Assembly (NCBI RefSeq): GCF_000427645.1
Contig: NZ_KE386571.1
Span: 2,097,676-2,161,675 of the forward strand
Direction: 5' to 3'
Origin: Sphingomonas phyllosphaerae FA2
GTDB lineage: Bacteria; Pseudomonadota; Alphaproteobacteria; Sphingomonadales; Sphingomonadaceae
DNA length: 64,000 nucleotides
Part shown: piece after piece, positions 17,894-28,851 of the stretch
How the letters are laid out: each line of letters starts with the position of its first letter
Position numbering within the stretch: the stretch's first letter is position 1
The notes under the pieces: model-generated
Database searches by the model: none
Told to the model about the DNA's origin: nothing
What the model saw: the letters and a program-made list of their open reading frames with translations, nothing else
Program-made: the position numbers and the translations under genes

Positions 17894-18500
17894 TGAAGCG
17901 CGCCTCCAGCTTCTCGACCGCCGCGCGCGTCAGCACCAGCGTGTCAGCCTTGATGATGTCGTAGACGTTGGCGCCCACGGCGGGGAGCATGTTCACGCCC
18001 GGAAGGTTGCGGCCGGCGCGGAAGCCCTCGGCTGCCTCGCCGTCGATCACCAGCGTGCGCTTGCCCGTGTTGAGCCCGGCGAAATGCCCCTTCAGCTCCT
18101 TGGTCTTGGCGACCTCGAAGCCTTCCAGGACGATCAGCGAACCCGCCTTGGCATGGCTGCTGAGCGCCATCTTCAGACCCAGCGCGCGGATCTTCTTGTT
18201 CAGGCCCGGATTGAAATCGCGGACGCGGGCGCCGTGCGCCTTACCACCGCCGATGAACACCGGAGCGCGACGATCGCCGTGACGGGCGACGCCGCCGCCC
18301 TTCTGGCGACCGAGCTTCTTGCCCGACCGCGCGACATCCGAACGCTCGCGGGTGCCGCGCGCGGTGGCGCGACGCTTCTCGAGCTGCCAGGTCACGACGC
18401 GGTGCAGGATGTCGGCGCGCGGATCGAGGCCGAAGACCTCGTCGTTGAGCTCGACTTCGCCCGTATCGGTGCCGGCGAAGGAAGAAATCTTGACCTTCAC
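17886..18500 (-). CDS. rplD: 50S ribosomal protein L4
   Basis: L4 lines the peptide tunnel and in E. coli also represses the S10 operon. The 204-residue protein has [40 protein letters not shown] and the C-terminal [13 protein letters not shown]. It starts three bases after rplC. Whether it autoregulates here is unknown, though a 296-base leader-like spacer lies before rplC. Confidence 0.97.
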   Translation of the reverse strand: MKVKISSFAGTDTGEVELNDEVFGLDPRADILHRVVTWQLEKRRATARGTRERSDVARSGKKLGRQKGGGVARHGDRRAPVFIGGGKAHGARVRDFNPGLNKKIRALGLKMALSSHAKAGSLIVLEGFEVAKTKELKGHFAGLNTGKRTLVIDGEAAEGFRAGRNLPGVNMLPAVGANVYDIIKADTLVLTRAAVEKLEARFNG

Positions 18501-18503
18501 TTC

Positions 18504-19235
18504 TTAGCCCTCCTGGCTCTCGGCAGCTGCCGGAGCAGGGTCTGCGGAAACATTGTTGTTGGCCGCCTTGATCGACGCCGGGAACGGCGCGCTCTCATGA
18601 CGATCCTGCTTGACGGCGTCCTTGACGAACAACCAGCCGCCCTTGGAGCCGGGGACCGAACCCTTCACGAAGATCAGGCCGCGCTCGACGTCGGTGCCGA
18701 CGATCTCGAGGTTCTGCTGCGTGCGGTTCTTGTCGCCCATGTGACCGGCCATCTTCTTGTTCTTGAAGACGCGACCCGGATCCTGACGGTTACCCGTCGA
18801 ACCATGCGAACGGTGGCTGACCGACACGCCGTGCGTGGCGCGCAGACCGCCGAAGTTCCAGCGCTTCATGGCGCCGGCGAAGCCCTTGCCCTGCGTACGA
18901 CCCTGGATGTCGACCAGCTGGCCGGCGACATAATGGTCGGCTGACAGTTCGGCGCCGACGTCGAGGAGGTTGTCCTCGGTCACGCGGAATTCGTGGACGA
19001 TCGCCTTCGGCTCCACTTCGGCCTTGCCGAAGTGGCCGCGCTGCGGCTTGGCGACGTTCTTGGCCTTGGCGACACCTGCACCAAGCTGGACGGCGGTGTA
19101 GCCGTCCCGGTCATTTTCGCGACGGGCGATGACCTGAAGCGCCTCGATCTGCAGGACGGTGACCGGCACGTGGCGGCCGTCGTCCTGGAACAGGCGGGTC
19201 ATCCCCATTTTCTTCGCGATCACGCCAGTACGCAT
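18504..19235 (-). CDS. rplC: 50S ribosomal protein L3
   Basis: L3 is a primary rRNA binder near the peptidyl-transferase centre. The 243-residue product starts [20 protein letters not shown] and holds the loop [12 protein letters not shown] and [18 protein letters not shown], which are diagnostic. It carries a tail of about 25 residues, Ala/Pro/Glu-rich, not present in the 209-residue E. coli protein. It is preceded by GGAGCAAGGG and a hairpin. Confidence 0.97.
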   Translation of the reverse strand: MRTGVIAKKMGMTRLFQDDGRHVPVTVLQIEALQVIARRENDRDGYTAVQLGAGVAKAKNVAKPQRGHFGKAEVEPKAIVHEFRVTEDNLLDVGAELSADHYVAGQLVDIQGRTQGKGFAGAMKRWNFGGLRATHGVSVSHRSHGSTGNRQDPGRVFKNKKMAGHMGDKNRTQQNLEIVGTDVERGLIFVKGSVPGSKGGWLFVKDAVKQDRHESAPFPASIKAANNNVSADPAPAAAESQEG

Positions 19236-19257
19236 GATCCCTTGCTCCTTGACAGAG

Positions 19258-19284
19258 GCACCCTGAGGCCCATCCCCAGGGTGC
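19258..19284 (-). promoter_or_regulatory. hairpin just upstream of rplC in the rpsJ-rplC spacer
   Basis: GCACCCTG and CAGGGTGC form an 8-base stem with an 11-base loop ending 22 bases before the rplC start, next to its ribosome-binding site. The whole rpsJ-rplC spacer (19236-19531) is 296 bases, much longer than others in the S10 section. It also has a CCCGCGG...CCGCGGG stem right after rpsJ followed by GTTTGTCGTTT. No gene is seen in it. Attenuation or feedback control is an inference. Confidence 0.4.
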
Positions 19285-19531
19285 TTGCGACCCGCAGCTT
19301 GCGCCGCGGATCAGTCCGGCCCGGAATAGCGAAGCGTGCCCCCGTCCCGGGCTGGGCGCTCTCCACGAAGGAAGAGCAGACGGGAGACGCTGGACCCGGC
19401 CACCCGAGGGCGACCGGCGGTATCTCATGGTCGTCGAAGCGTCCGCTCAGGCGGTGCGCTCGTCCGTTTCGTGCGATACGCCACGAAACGACAAACCCGC
19501 GGGACTCACGTCAACCGCGGGAGCCGGCCGA

Positions 19532-19840
19532 TTACGCCAGCTTGATCTCGACGTCAACACCGGCCGCCAGATCGAGCTTCATCAGCGCGTCGACGGTTTG
19601 CGGGGTCGGCTGTACGATGTCGAGCATCCGCTTGTAGGTGCGGACCTCGAACTGCTCACGCGACTTCTTATCGATGTGCGGGCCACGGTTGACCGTGAAC
19701 TTCTCGATACGGGTCGGGAGCGGAATGGGACCACGGATGAGCGCGCCCGTGCGGCGCGCGGTTTCGGCGATATCGCCGGTCGCCTGATCGAGCACGCGAT
19801 GATCGAACGCCTTCAGGCGGATGCGGATGTTGCTGTCCAT
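19532..19840 (-). CDS. rpsJ: 30S ribosomal protein S10
   Basis: S10 is a small-subunit head protein and also the NusE antitermination factor. The 102-residue product starts [18 protein letters not shown] and has [20 protein letters not shown] and [20 protein letters not shown]. It follows tuf after a 213-base spacer that contains a strong terminator, so it likely begins the S10 transcript. Confidence 0.98.
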   Translation of the reverse strand: MDSNIRIRLKAFDHRVLDQATGDIAETARRTGALIRGPIPLPTRIEKFTVNRGPHIDKKSREQFEVRTYKRMLDIVQPTPQTVDALMKLDLAAGVDVEIKLA

Positions 19841-19970
19841 AGTCCCTACCAATGCGAAAGAGCGGGATGCCTGCCCTGCCCGTCTTGCCGGATCACCCGG
19901 CCCGACGAATCGGGAGCACCTCTTGCTGTTCTCGAACGAAAACCGAAGCGGCGGCATTACTGCCGCCCTC

Positions 19971-20018
19971 ATAAAAAGGCAACCGCCCGACGCACCTTTC
20001 GGCGCGCCGGGCGGCTGC
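19971..20018 (-). terminator. terminator after tuf
   Basis: On the minus strand GCAGCCGCCCGGCGCGCC folds on GGTGCGTCGGGCGGTTGC with a GAAA loop, followed by CTTTTTAT. It begins 36 bases after the tuf stop. A second perfect stem-loop, GGCGGCA-TTAC-TGCCGCC, lies at 19950-19967. The strength suggests that the str and S10 transcripts are separate. The remaining 19841-19949 has no clear promoter by eye. Confidence 0.85.
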
Positions 20019-20053
20019 TTTCGCGACGGACCGCCGGAGCGGCCGGTCAACTC

Positions 20054-21250
20054 TTACTTGGTGATGCCGCTCACGACACCTGCGCCGACGGTCCGGCCAC
20101 CCTCACGGATGGTGAAGCGCTGGCCGACGTCCATCGCGATCGGGGCGATCAGCTTGATGCCCAGCGCGACGTTGTCGCCCGGCATGACCATCTCGGTGCC
20201 CTCGGGCAGCTCGACGGTGCCGGTCACGTCGGTCGTGCGGAAGTAGAACTGCGGACGATAGTTGGCGAAGAACGGCGTGTGACGGCCACCTTCATCCTTC
20301 GACAGCACGTACACTTCCGACGAGAAGTCGGTGTGCGGCTTGATCGAGCCCGGCTTGCAGAGCACCTGGCCGCGCTCGACTTCGTCACGAGCGACGCCAC
20401 GGATCAGCGCACCGACGTTGTCGCCGGCCTGGCCCTGGTCGAGCAGCTTGCGGAACATCTCGACGCCGGTGACGGTGGTCTTGCGGACTTCCGGGTGGAT
20501 GCCGACGATCTCGACTTCCTCACCGACCTTGATGATGCCGGTCTCGACGCGGCCGGTCACGACCGTGCCACGACCCGAGATCGAGAACACGTCCTCGATC
20601 GGCATCATGAACGGCTTGTCCAGCGGACGCTCCGGCTGCGGGATGTACTCGTCGACCGCCTTCATCAGCTCCATGACCGCATCCGGCCCCAGCTTCTGGT
20701 TCGAACCCGACAGCGCGCAGGTCGCCGAACCCTTGATGATCGGAATGTCGTCGCCCGGGAATTCGTACGAGCTGAGCAGCTCGCGAACTTCCAGCTCGAC
20801 CAGCTCTAGGATTTCCTCGTCGTCGACCAGATCGACCTTGTTCATGAACACGACCATCGCCGGCACGCCGACCTGGCGCGCGAGCAGGATGTGCTCGCGG
20901 GTCTGCGGCATCGGGCCGTCGGTGGCCGACACGACGAGGATCGCGCCGTCCATCTGCGCCGCGCCGGTGATCATGTTCTTCACATAATCGGCGTGGCCCG
21001 GGCAATCGACGTGCGCATAGTGGCGGTTCGCCGTCTCATACTCGACGTGCGCGGTCGAGATGGTGATGCCGCGCTCGCGCTCTTCCGGGGCCTTGTCGAT
21101 GTTCGCGAAGTCGACCGCGGCGTTGCCCGCGACGTTCTCCGCCAGCACCTTCGTGATCGCTGCGGTCAGCGAGGTCTTGCCATGGTCGACGTGACCGATG
21201 GTGCCGATGTTCAGGTGCGGCTTGTTCCGCTCAAACTTAGCCTTAGCCAT
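20054..21250 (-). CDS. tuf: elongation factor Tu
   Basis: EF-Tu delivers aminoacyl-tRNA to the ribosome as a GTP complex. The 398-residue protein has the P-loop GHVDHGKT at 19-26, the switch I motif [14 protein letters not shown], the DCPGHADY motif and the NKVD guanine-specificity box. Domains II and III follow, ending [14 protein letters not shown]. It is the last gene of the str section (rpsL-rpsG-fusA-tuf) but has its own promoter-like boxes upstream. No other copy lies in the window. Confidence 0.98.
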   Translation of the reverse strand: MAKAKFERNKPHLNIGTIGHVDHGKTSLTAAITKVLAENVAGNAAVDFANIDKAPEERERGITISTAHVEYETANRHYAHVDCPGHADYVKNMITGAAQMDGAILVVSATDGPMPQTREHILLARQVGVPAMVVFMNKVDLVDDEEILELVELEVRELLSSYEFPGDDIPIIKGSATCALSGSNQKLGPDAVMELMKAVDEYIPQPERPLDKPFMMPIEDVFSISGRGTVVTGRVETGIIKVGEEVEIVGIHPEVRKTTVTGVEMFRKLLDQGQAGDNVGALIRGVARDEVERGQVLCKPGSIKPHTDFSSEVYVLSKDEGGRHTPFFANYRPQFYFRTTDVTGTVELPEGTEMVMPGDNVALGIKLIAPIAMDVGQRFTIREGGRTVGAGVVSGITK

Positions 21251-21306
21251 TGTTTCCCTACCTTCTTGGATTCGTCTTCGCGAACGGAGCCGCGCCAGAA
21301 CGCGGC

Positions 21307-21335
21307 CCCATAGCGGCTGTTTAACCGTTGTGCAA
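21307..21335 (-). promoter_or_regulatory. candidate promoter for tuf
   Basis: On the minus strand TTGCAC (21335-21330) and TATGGG (21312-21307) are exactly 17 bases apart, 57-85 bases before the tuf start. This would allow tuf to be transcribed beyond the level of the str operon, as is common for this abundant protein. Confidence 0.5.
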
Positions 21336-21357
21336 ACCCTGCCCCGCTCTTGCGAGC

Positions 21358-21382
21358 CGACGCAGGACTGAACCCTGCGTCG
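21358..21382 (-). terminator. hairpin between fusA and tuf
   Basis: CGACGCAGG pairs with CCTGCGTCG around a 7-base loop in the fusA-tuf spacer. No T-run follows on the minus strand. It could be a partial terminator or an RNA-processing site. Confidence 0.35.
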
Positions 21383-21459
21383 TCGGACGGGATCGGCGAG
21401 GCCGACCCGCCGGCCGGCCTGCGGCGTCTCGGGAGCAGGTCGTCCTGCCCCCGTGCGCC

Positions 21460-23553
<2,094 letters not shown>

Positions 23554-23663
23554 GAACGGGCTTCCTTGAGCAGATGTGGGGAGCGCAGCGCATCGGCCGG
23601 CTCCCCACGATATAGGTCAGATTTGAGACGCTTCCAAGACAGGCAGCGTCCGCATCGCCGCTG

Positions 23664-24134
23664 TTACCAGCGGTAGTGCGAGAAGGCGCGGTTCGCTTCC
23701 GCCATGCGGTGCGTGTCTTCGCGCTTCTTCACCGCGTTGCCGCGGTTGTTCGACGCATCGAGCAGTTCGCCCGACAGGCGCGCCGACATCGTGTTCTCGC
23801 TGCGCGCACGCGCGGCAGTGATCAGCCAGCGGATCGCGAGCGCCTGCGCACGCTCCGGACGGACTTCGACCGGAACCTGGTAGGTCGCACCGCCGACGCG
23901 GCGGCTGCGGACTTCGATGCCCGGCTTGATGTTGTTCAGCGCATCGTGGAACACGCCGATCGGCTCGCGCTTGGCGCGGGTCTCGACGGTGTTCATCGCC
24001 GAATAGACGATGCCTTCGGCGACCGACTTCTTGCCGTCGAGCATCACCGAATTCATGAACTTGGACAGAACCTCATCCCCGTACACGGGATCAGGCAGGA
24101 TTTCCCGCTTCTCGGGACGACGACGACGCGCCAT
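23664..24134 (-). CDS. rpsG: 30S ribosomal protein S7
   Basis: S7 is the primary binder of the 16S 3' domain. The 156-residue product starts [20 protein letters not shown] and has [35 protein letters not shown] and [17 protein letters not shown] at the end. It follows rpsL by 42 bases. In E. coli S7 represses this operon; no equivalent site was identified. Confidence 0.98.
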   Translation of the reverse strand: MARRRRPEKREILPDPVYGDEVLSKFMNSVMLDGKKSVAEGIVYSAMNTVETRAKREPIGVFHDALNNIKPGIEVRSRRVGGATYQVPVEVRPERAQALAIRWLITAARARSENTMSARLSGELLDASNNRGNAVKKREDTHRMAEANRAFSHYRW

Positions 24135-24176
24135 GATGAATACCTTTCAATCAGCTGGTGAGAATACGGGAGCGGC

Positions 24177-24548
24177 TTACTTCGGCCGCTTCGCACCGTA
24201 CTTCGACCGCGACTGCTTGCGGTCCTTGACGCCCTGCGTGTCGAGCACGCCGCGCAGCACATGGTAACGCACGCCGGGAAGGTCGCGCACACGGCCGCCG
24301 CGGATCAGCACCACCGAGTGCTCCTGCAGGTTGTGGCCTTCACCCGGGATGTAGCTGATGACTTCGCGCTGGTTGGTCAGGCGAACCTTGGCCACCTTGC
24401 GCAATGCCGAGTTCGGCTTCTTCGGGGTCGTCGTATAGACACGAGTGCAGACGCCGCGCTTCTGCGGGTTCTGCTCCATCGCAGGGACCTTGCTCTTGGC
24501 CTTCTGCGGGTCGCGGCCCTTGCGGACCAGCTGGTTGATCGTCGGCAT
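24177..24548 (-). CDS. rpsL: 30S ribosomal protein S12, Arg at position 88
   Basis: S12 controls decoding accuracy and is the classic streptomycin-resistance locus. The 123-residue product starts [20 protein letters not shown] and is highly conserved ([34 protein letters not shown]). Lys43 is present. The usual Lys of GGRVKDLPGV is Arg here: position 88, codon CGC at 24287-24285. Lys-to-Arg at this site confers streptomycin resistance in M. tuberculosis and E. coli. It is the first gene of the str section, behind a good promoter. Confidence 0.98.
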   Translation of the reverse strand: MPTINQLVRKGRDPQKAKSKVPAMEQNPQKRGVCTRVYTTTPKKPNSALRKVAKVRLTNQREVISYIPGEGHNLQEHSVVLIRGGRVRDLPGVRYHVLRGVLDTQGVKDRKQSRSKYGAKRPK

Positions 24549-24714
24549 TGAAGCCTTCACCTTTCCGATAGGTTACTTTGCTGGAGCCCTAAAACAAGAC
24601 TTGGAATACGAAAAGGGACCGCGGCGCCACCGCTTGGGCGGCGACCGGATGGCCCTTGATGCATCCAGCAATGTTCAAGCTGCCCGGCGGAGTCGCCTCC
24701 TCCCGGACCGGCGC

Positions 24715-24743
24715 GCTATACGCACGCTCGCCCCATCGGTCAA
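24715..24743 (-). promoter_or_regulatory. candidate promoter of the str operon
   Basis: On the minus strand TTGACC (24743-24738) and TATAGC (24720-24715) are separated by exactly 17 bases. They predict a leader of about 160 bases before rpsL. This is the best vegetative promoter match seen in the window. The rest of the 282-base rpsL/glycosyltransferase spacer holds only GC-rich leader sequence. Confidence 0.65.
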
Positions 24744-24830
24744 TCGCCACGGTGCATAGCATCGACGCTTGCCGCCGCCGCGCAACCGTTTACGAAGCGC
24801 ACGAGCTCACATGGGTTAGCAGGATACGCG

Positions 24831-26039
24831 ATGCCGAATGTCATGGCGCGGGCGCGCGCCTTTCGCGATCGCGATTTCGCTGCATTATTGATCGGCGCGG
24901 CGCTGCTATATCTGGCGTGCGTACCGCTGATGAACGGCGACATCCGCAACTATCTGATCCCGTGGACGCAATACCTGCTCCACCACGGACGGTTCGCCGC
25001 CTTGGGCGACAACTTCTCCGAATATGCGCCGCCGTATCTCTACCTGCTGGCGCTGGGGAGCTGGACCGCGCCGGCGATCGGCGTGGTGCCCGCGATCAAG
25101 CTGGTGTCGATCGCCGGCACGCTGGTGCTCGCAGGGACGATGTACGCGCTGCTGGCGACACGGCTCACGCGACGCCAGGCGCTATCGGGGGCGGCGCTGA
25201 CGCTGATCGCGCCCACCGTGGTCGCGAACGGTCCGGTCTGGGGACAGTGCGACGCGCTTTATACCAGTTGCGCCATCCTCGCGGTTGCAGCTTTTATCCG
25301 GCAGCGCCCGGTGCTGGCGATGGCCGCGGTCGGTGCAGCACTGTCGTTCAAGTTGCAGGGGGTGTTCATCGCGCCGCTGGTGCTCGCGATGCTGCTGGCC
25401 GGTCGCGCGCGCTGGTGGATGCTGGTCGTCATCCCCGCGACCTATGTCGTCGCGGTGCTGCCCGCCTGGCTCGCCGGACGTCCGGCGACCGACCTCGCGC
25501 TGCTCTATCTGGGGCAAGGACAGCATTATCACGATCTGGCGCGCTCGGTGCCGAACATCTGGCAGATCCTGCGCGCGCTGGTCACTATCCCCTACCCGGT
25601 CGGCGTCGCGATCGGCCTGATCGCTGCCGCAAGTGCGACGGTCGCGGTGGCGTGGCGGACGCGCCGGCATCTGCTGCAACCTGAGGATGTCGTGCTGGTC
25701 GCATTGCTCGGCGCGATCGTGGTGCCGTATCTGCTGCCCAAGATGCACAATCGCTATTTCTTCATGGCCGACCTGCTGGCCGGCGCATACGTCTTTCTGC
25801 GACCGACGCCGCGCGCCTTCTGGATCGTGCGGCTGGTGACGATCGGGTCGCTGCTATCCTACGCCACCTTCCTGCTTCACCTGACCGGCGGCGCCTTCGT
25901 CGGCGCGTTCCTGATGACCGCCGGCCTGGTGCTGACGTGGCGCGAAGTGCGCGAGCGACTGCCGTACGGCCACCCGGTCCCGCCCATCGCGGAGGCCGGT
26001 CATTTCAAGGGATCGTGCCCCCAGTTCATCAAGGAATAG
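24831..26039 (+). CDS. polytopic membrane protein, GT-C mannosyltransferase-like
   Basis: The 402-residue protein has about ten hydrophobic segments, an early exposed loop with NGDIRNYLIPWTQYLL and an aromatic loop EYAPPYLYLLALGSW. This layout resembles GT-C glycosyltransferases of the Gpi18/GT87 type, which use polyprenyl-phosphate sugars. The WGQCDALYTS motif after the third or fourth helix also fits that group. AGGA lies six bases before the ATG used; a second ATG four codons on is possible. It is divergent from rpsL and its 3' end overlaps the convergent DUF3140 gene by 40 bases. The substrate is unknown. Confidence 0.65.
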   Translation: MPNVMARARAFRDRDFAALLIGAALLYLACVPLMNGDIRNYLIPWTQYLLHHGRFAALGDNFSEYAPPYLYLLALGSWTAPAIGVVPAIKLVSIAGTLVLAGTMYALLATRLTRRQALSGAALTLIAPTVVANGPVWGQCDALYTSCAILAVAAFIRQRPVLAMAAVGAALSFKLQGVFIAPLVLAMLLAGRARWWMLVVIPATYVVAVLPAWLAGRPATDLALLYLGQGQHYHDLARSVPNIWQILRALVTIPYPVGVAIGLIAAASATVAVAWRTRRHLLQPEDVVLVALLGAIVVPYLLPKMHNRYFFMADLLAGAYVFLRPTPRAFWIVRLVTIGSLLSYATFLLHLTGGAFVGAFLMTAGLVLTWREVRERLPYGHPVPPIAEAGHFKGSCPQFIKE

Positions 26040-26344
26040 CGCCAGTCGGAATGGTCCTTGTCCTTCGCCGGACCGCCTTGGGCCAGATGGCGATGCACAT
26101 AGCCAACGACCTTTTTCATGTGCGCATAATCGTCGTCGGTGAGATCGGCCTTCTTCTTGCGCTTGATCGCGACGATTCGCCGGCCCGATTCGTGCCCGAC
26201 GCTTTCGCCCGAGCCCTTGCCGTCGTTGCCCTTCCAGCCGACCCGCTTACTGTCGTCGCTGTCGAGAAACTTCTCCAGCTCGGCCGGGGCCATGTTGACC
26301 GCCTCGGCGAAGTCCTTCGCAATGTCGTCGTGATCGTCGGGCAT
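26000..26344 (-). CDS. DUF3140 family protein
   Basis: The product is 114 residues, acidic at the N-terminus, with AEAVNMAPAELEKFLDSDDS, GHESGRRIVAIKRKKKADLT and YAHMKKVVGYVHRHLAQGG. It ends WRYSLMNWGHDPLK. I know this pattern as DUF3140, a widespread small cytosolic protein of unknown role. AGGAGA lies four bases before the Met. Its tail overlaps the convergent membrane-protein gene by 40 bases. Confidence 0.8.
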   Translation of the reverse strand: MPDDHDDIAKDFAEAVNMAPAELEKFLDSDDSKRVGWKGNDGKGSGESVGHESGRRIVAIKRKKKADLTDDDYAHMKKVVGYVHRHLAQGGPAKDKDHSDWRYSLMNWGHDPLK

Positions 26345-26387
26345 CGGTTTCTCCTCGAACGGGGAAAGCGTCGGCGACCCGAACGGT

Positions 26388-27275
26388 TCAATCGCGCAGT
26401 CGGGCGGTCAGGAACGCGATCAGCGCATCGACGCGCGCCGGGCGCAGGGCGCTGGGCGGGGTGAGCAGATGGAGACCGATCGGCGCAGGTGCCCAATCGT
26501 GGAGGATCTCGACCACCCGCCCCGCGGCCAGCGCCTCGCCGACGATGAAGCCGGGCAGTCGCGCGATGCCGAGACCGGCTTCGAGTGCGGGGACGAGCGC
26601 CTCCCCGCTGTTCGCCGCCAGCGGCCCCGCGGCACGCACCGACACCTCCGCCCCCTCCGGTCCGCGGAAGCGCCACGGGCCGGTGATGTTGGTATAGCCG
26701 AGCAGCCGGTGCTCCCCGAGCTGCGCCGCATGGGTCGGCGTGCCATGCTCTTCCAGATACGAAGGCGCAGCGACCAGATGCGCCGCGATCGAGCACAACC
26801 GCCGCGCGCGCAGCGAACTGTCGGGCAGATCCGCTATCCGCAACGCGACGTCGAACCCCTCCGCGACGATATCGACGCGCGCATCCGAGAGGTGCAGCTC
26901 GATCTCGATCTGCGGATGCTCGCGCAGGAAGTCGGCGAGCAGCGGCGCGACATTCTTGACTCCGAAGGTCATCGGCGCGGCCAGCCGCACCCGCCCGCTC
27001 GGCATGCTCGCGCCGATCCGCGCCGCTTCCTCGGCGGCCTGCGCCTCGGCGACGATCCGCGCGGCATGATCGGCGAGCGGCGCGCCCGCCTCGGTCAGCG
27101 CCAGTCGCCGCGAGGTGCGATGGAACAGCGACACCCCCAGATGCGCTTCCAGCCGCGACACCGCTTTGGACACCGTCGCCTTGCTCAACCCGATCGCATC
27201 CGCCGCGCCGCTGAACGACCGGTGCTCGGCCACGGCGGCGAAGATCGCCCATGCCTCGAAATCGGGGAGCCTCAT
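26388..27275 (-). CDS. LysR-family transcriptional regulator
   Basis: The 295-residue protein has the LysR winged helix-turn-helix at about 5-62 (AVAEHRSFSGAADAIGLSKA, VSKAVSRLEAHLGVSLFHRT). A periplasmic-binding-like effector domain runs from about 95 to 290. I chose the Met of MRLPDFEAWAIF; the in-frame extension upstream runs through the divergent pirin gene and is not real. It is transcribed away from pirin and wrbA with 99 bases between, the standard layout for a regulator of that pair. The effector is unknown; a redox or quinone signal is a guess based on the targets. Confidence 0.92.
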   Translation of the reverse strand: MRLPDFEAWAIFAAVAEHRSFSGAADAIGLSKATVSKAVSRLEAHLGVSLFHRTSRRLALTEAGAPLADHAARIVAEAQAAEEAARIGASMPSGRVRLAAPMTFGVKNVAPLLADFLREHPQIEIELHLSDARVDIVAEGFDVALRIADLPDSSLRARRLCSIAAHLVAAPSYLEEHGTPTHAAQLGEHRLLGYTNITGPWRFRGPEGAEVSVRAAGPLAANSGEALVPALEAGLGIARLPGFIVGEALAAGRVVEILHDWAPAPIGLHLLTPPSALRPARVDALIAFLTARLRD

Positions 27276-27294
27276 GGACCGCCCTTTACGCGGC

Positions 27295-27318
27295 GAAACG
27301 ATCCGTTTCAATCGTTTC
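27295..27318. promoter_or_regulatory. inverted repeat, candidate LysR operator
   Basis: GAAACGAT and ATCGTTTC form a perfect 8+8 dyad with an 8-base spacer. It sits in the LysR-pirin intergenic region 20 bases from the LysR start. A second dyad, GGGAGC/GCTCCC, lies at 27326-27343 nearer pirin. LysR regulators typically bind interrupted dyads in such divergent regions. Confidence 0.55.
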
Positions 27319-27374
27319 TGTTTTGGGGAGCGTAACGGCTCCCTAGCTTGGTGGCAACCAAACGGAGGTTCATC

Positions 27375-28118
27375 ATGACCGACACCGCCACCCTTACCCG
27401 CTCTGCCGGCATCGAGCGCCGGGGCTTCGAGACGCTGGGCCACGCCAACCACGGCTGGCTCGACGCGCGCCACCATTTCTCGTTCGCGAATTACCACGAT
27501 CCGGCGCGGATGAGCTGGGGCGCGATCCGCGTCTGGAACGACGACACGATCGCCCCGAACAGCGGCTTCCCCCCGCATCCGCATCGCGACATGGAGATCA
27601 TCACCTACGTCCGCAAAGGCGCGATCACGCATCAGGACTCGCTGGGCAATACCGGCCGCACCGAGGCTGGCGACGTGCAGGTGATGAGCGCCGGCTCGGG
27701 CGTCCGCCATGCCGAATACAATCTCGAAAGCGAGCCGACGACGCTGTTCCAGATCTGGATCGAACCGACCCGCAGCGGCGGCGCACCGAGCTGGGGCGCA
27801 AAGCCTTTCCCGAAGGGCGACCGTACCGGCAAGTTCGTGACGCTCGCCAGCGGGTTCGAGGCCGACGTGACCGGCGCAGGCGCGGCGCTGCCGATCCGCG
27901 CCGAGGCGCGGGTGCTGGCGGCGACGCTGGCGGCGGGCGAGACGCTGACCCACGAGGTCGGCGAGGGTCGCCACGCCTATCTGGTCCCCGCGACCGGCGC
28001 GATCGAGATCGACGGCCAGCGCTTCGCGGCGCGCGACGGTGTCGCGATCACCGGCGGCCGCACCATCACCATCACCGCGATCGACGAGGCCGAACTGGTG
28101 CTCGTCGACGCCAACTGA
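27375..28118 (+). CDS. pirin family protein (YhaK-like bicupin)
   Basis: The 247-residue protein has the pirin N-terminal cupin, with the metal-binding set in FPPHPHRDMEIITYV and the later HAEYN. A second cupin-like half runs to the C-terminus. Related proteins include E. coli YhhW/YhaK and some show quercetin dioxygenase activity. I start at MTDTATLTRSAG, which follows GGAGG by five bases. It is followed after 23 bases by wrbA. The pair is likely one operon under the divergent LysR regulator. Confidence 0.9.
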   Translation: MTDTATLTRSAGIERRGFETLGHANHGWLDARHHFSFANYHDPARMSWGAIRVWNDDTIAPNSGFPPHPHRDMEIITYVRKGAITHQDSLGNTGRTEAGDVQVMSAGSGVRHAEYNLESEPTTLFQIWIEPTRSGGAPSWGAKPFPKGDRTGKFVTLASGFEADVTGAGAALPIRAEARVLAATLAAGETLTHEVGEGRHAYLVPATGAIEIDGQRFAARDGVAITGGRTITITAIDEAELVLVDAN

Positions 28119-28141
28119 CTTTCTGAAAGGAGCTGACGACC

Positions 28142-28744
28142 ATGACCAAGGTGCTCGTGCTTTATTACTCGTCCTACGGCCATATCGAGAAGATGGCGGA
28201 CGCCATCGCCGAGGGCGCGCGCAGCGGCGGCGCGGAGGTCGACATCCGCCGCGTCGCCGAAACCGCGCCCGCCGAGATCGTCAAGGCCGCCGGCTTCAAG
28301 ACCGACACCGCGCATCCGGAGATCGAGGGCCCGGACGCGCTGGCGAACTATGACGCGATCGTCGTCGGCGCGCCGACCCGCTACGGCCGGATGCCGAGCC
28401 AGATGGCGGCGTTCTGGGACACGACCGGCGGGCTGTGGATGAAAGGCGCGCTGGTCGGCAAGGTCGGCGGTGCGTTCACCTCGACCGCCAGCCAGCACGG
28501 CGGTCAGGAAACGACGCTCTTCTCGATCCTCACCAACCTGCTCCACCACGGCATGACGATCGTCGGGCTCGACTATGGCTTTCAGGGGCAGATGGGCGTC
28601 GACGAGGTGAAGGGCGGCACGCCGTACGGCGCGAGCACGCTGGCGGGTGGCGACGGCAGCCGTCAGCCCTCGGCAGACGAGCTGGACGGCGCGCGCTATC
28701 AAGGCAAGCGCATCGCCGAGACCGCGGCGAAGCTGAAGGCGTAA
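28142..28744 (+). CDS. wrbA: NAD(P)H:quinone oxidoreductase, WrbA type
   Basis: WrbA is a tetrameric FMN enzyme that reduces quinones by two electrons, avoiding semiquinone. The 200-residue product has the flavodoxin-like opening [17 protein letters not shown], the FMN loop [34 protein letters not shown] and the C-terminal [14 protein letters not shown]. Length matches the type IV family. GAAAGGAG precedes the ATG. It shares a transcript with pirin. Confidence 0.94.
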   Translation: MTKVLVLYYSSYGHIEKMADAIAEGARSGGAEVDIRRVAETAPAEIVKAAGFKTDTAHPEIEGPDALANYDAIVVGAPTRYGRMPSQMAAFWDTTGGLWMKGALVGKVGGAFTSTASQHGGQETTLFSILTNLLHHGMTIVGLDYGFQGQMGVDEVKGGTPYGASTLAGGDGSRQPSADELDGARYQGKRIAETAAKLKA

Positions 28745-28751
28745 TCAGGCC

Positions 28752-28839
28752 CGTCGTCCCGGGCTCGACCCGGGGCCCCGCTTCTTCTTTTCGCGCGTGG
28801 AGCGAAAAAGCGGGGTCCCGGATCAAGTCCGGGACGACG
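28752..28839. repeat. family B inverted repeat, copy 2
   Basis: CGTCGTCCCGGGCTCGACCC and the distal CCGGATCAAGTCCGGGACG form the outer arms. Inner GCTTCTTCTTTTCGC and GCGAAAAAGC pair across the centre. It follows wrbA and faces the 3' end of the carboxypeptidase gene, where it could serve as a convergent transcription end. Confidence 0.8.
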
Positions 28840-28851
28840 ACCTTACCACCT

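Noticed and set aside
27276..27974. N-terminal extension of the LysR frame through the pirin gene
   Set aside because: The extra 233 codons are antisense to pirin, and the LysR domain starts exactly at the downstream Met.
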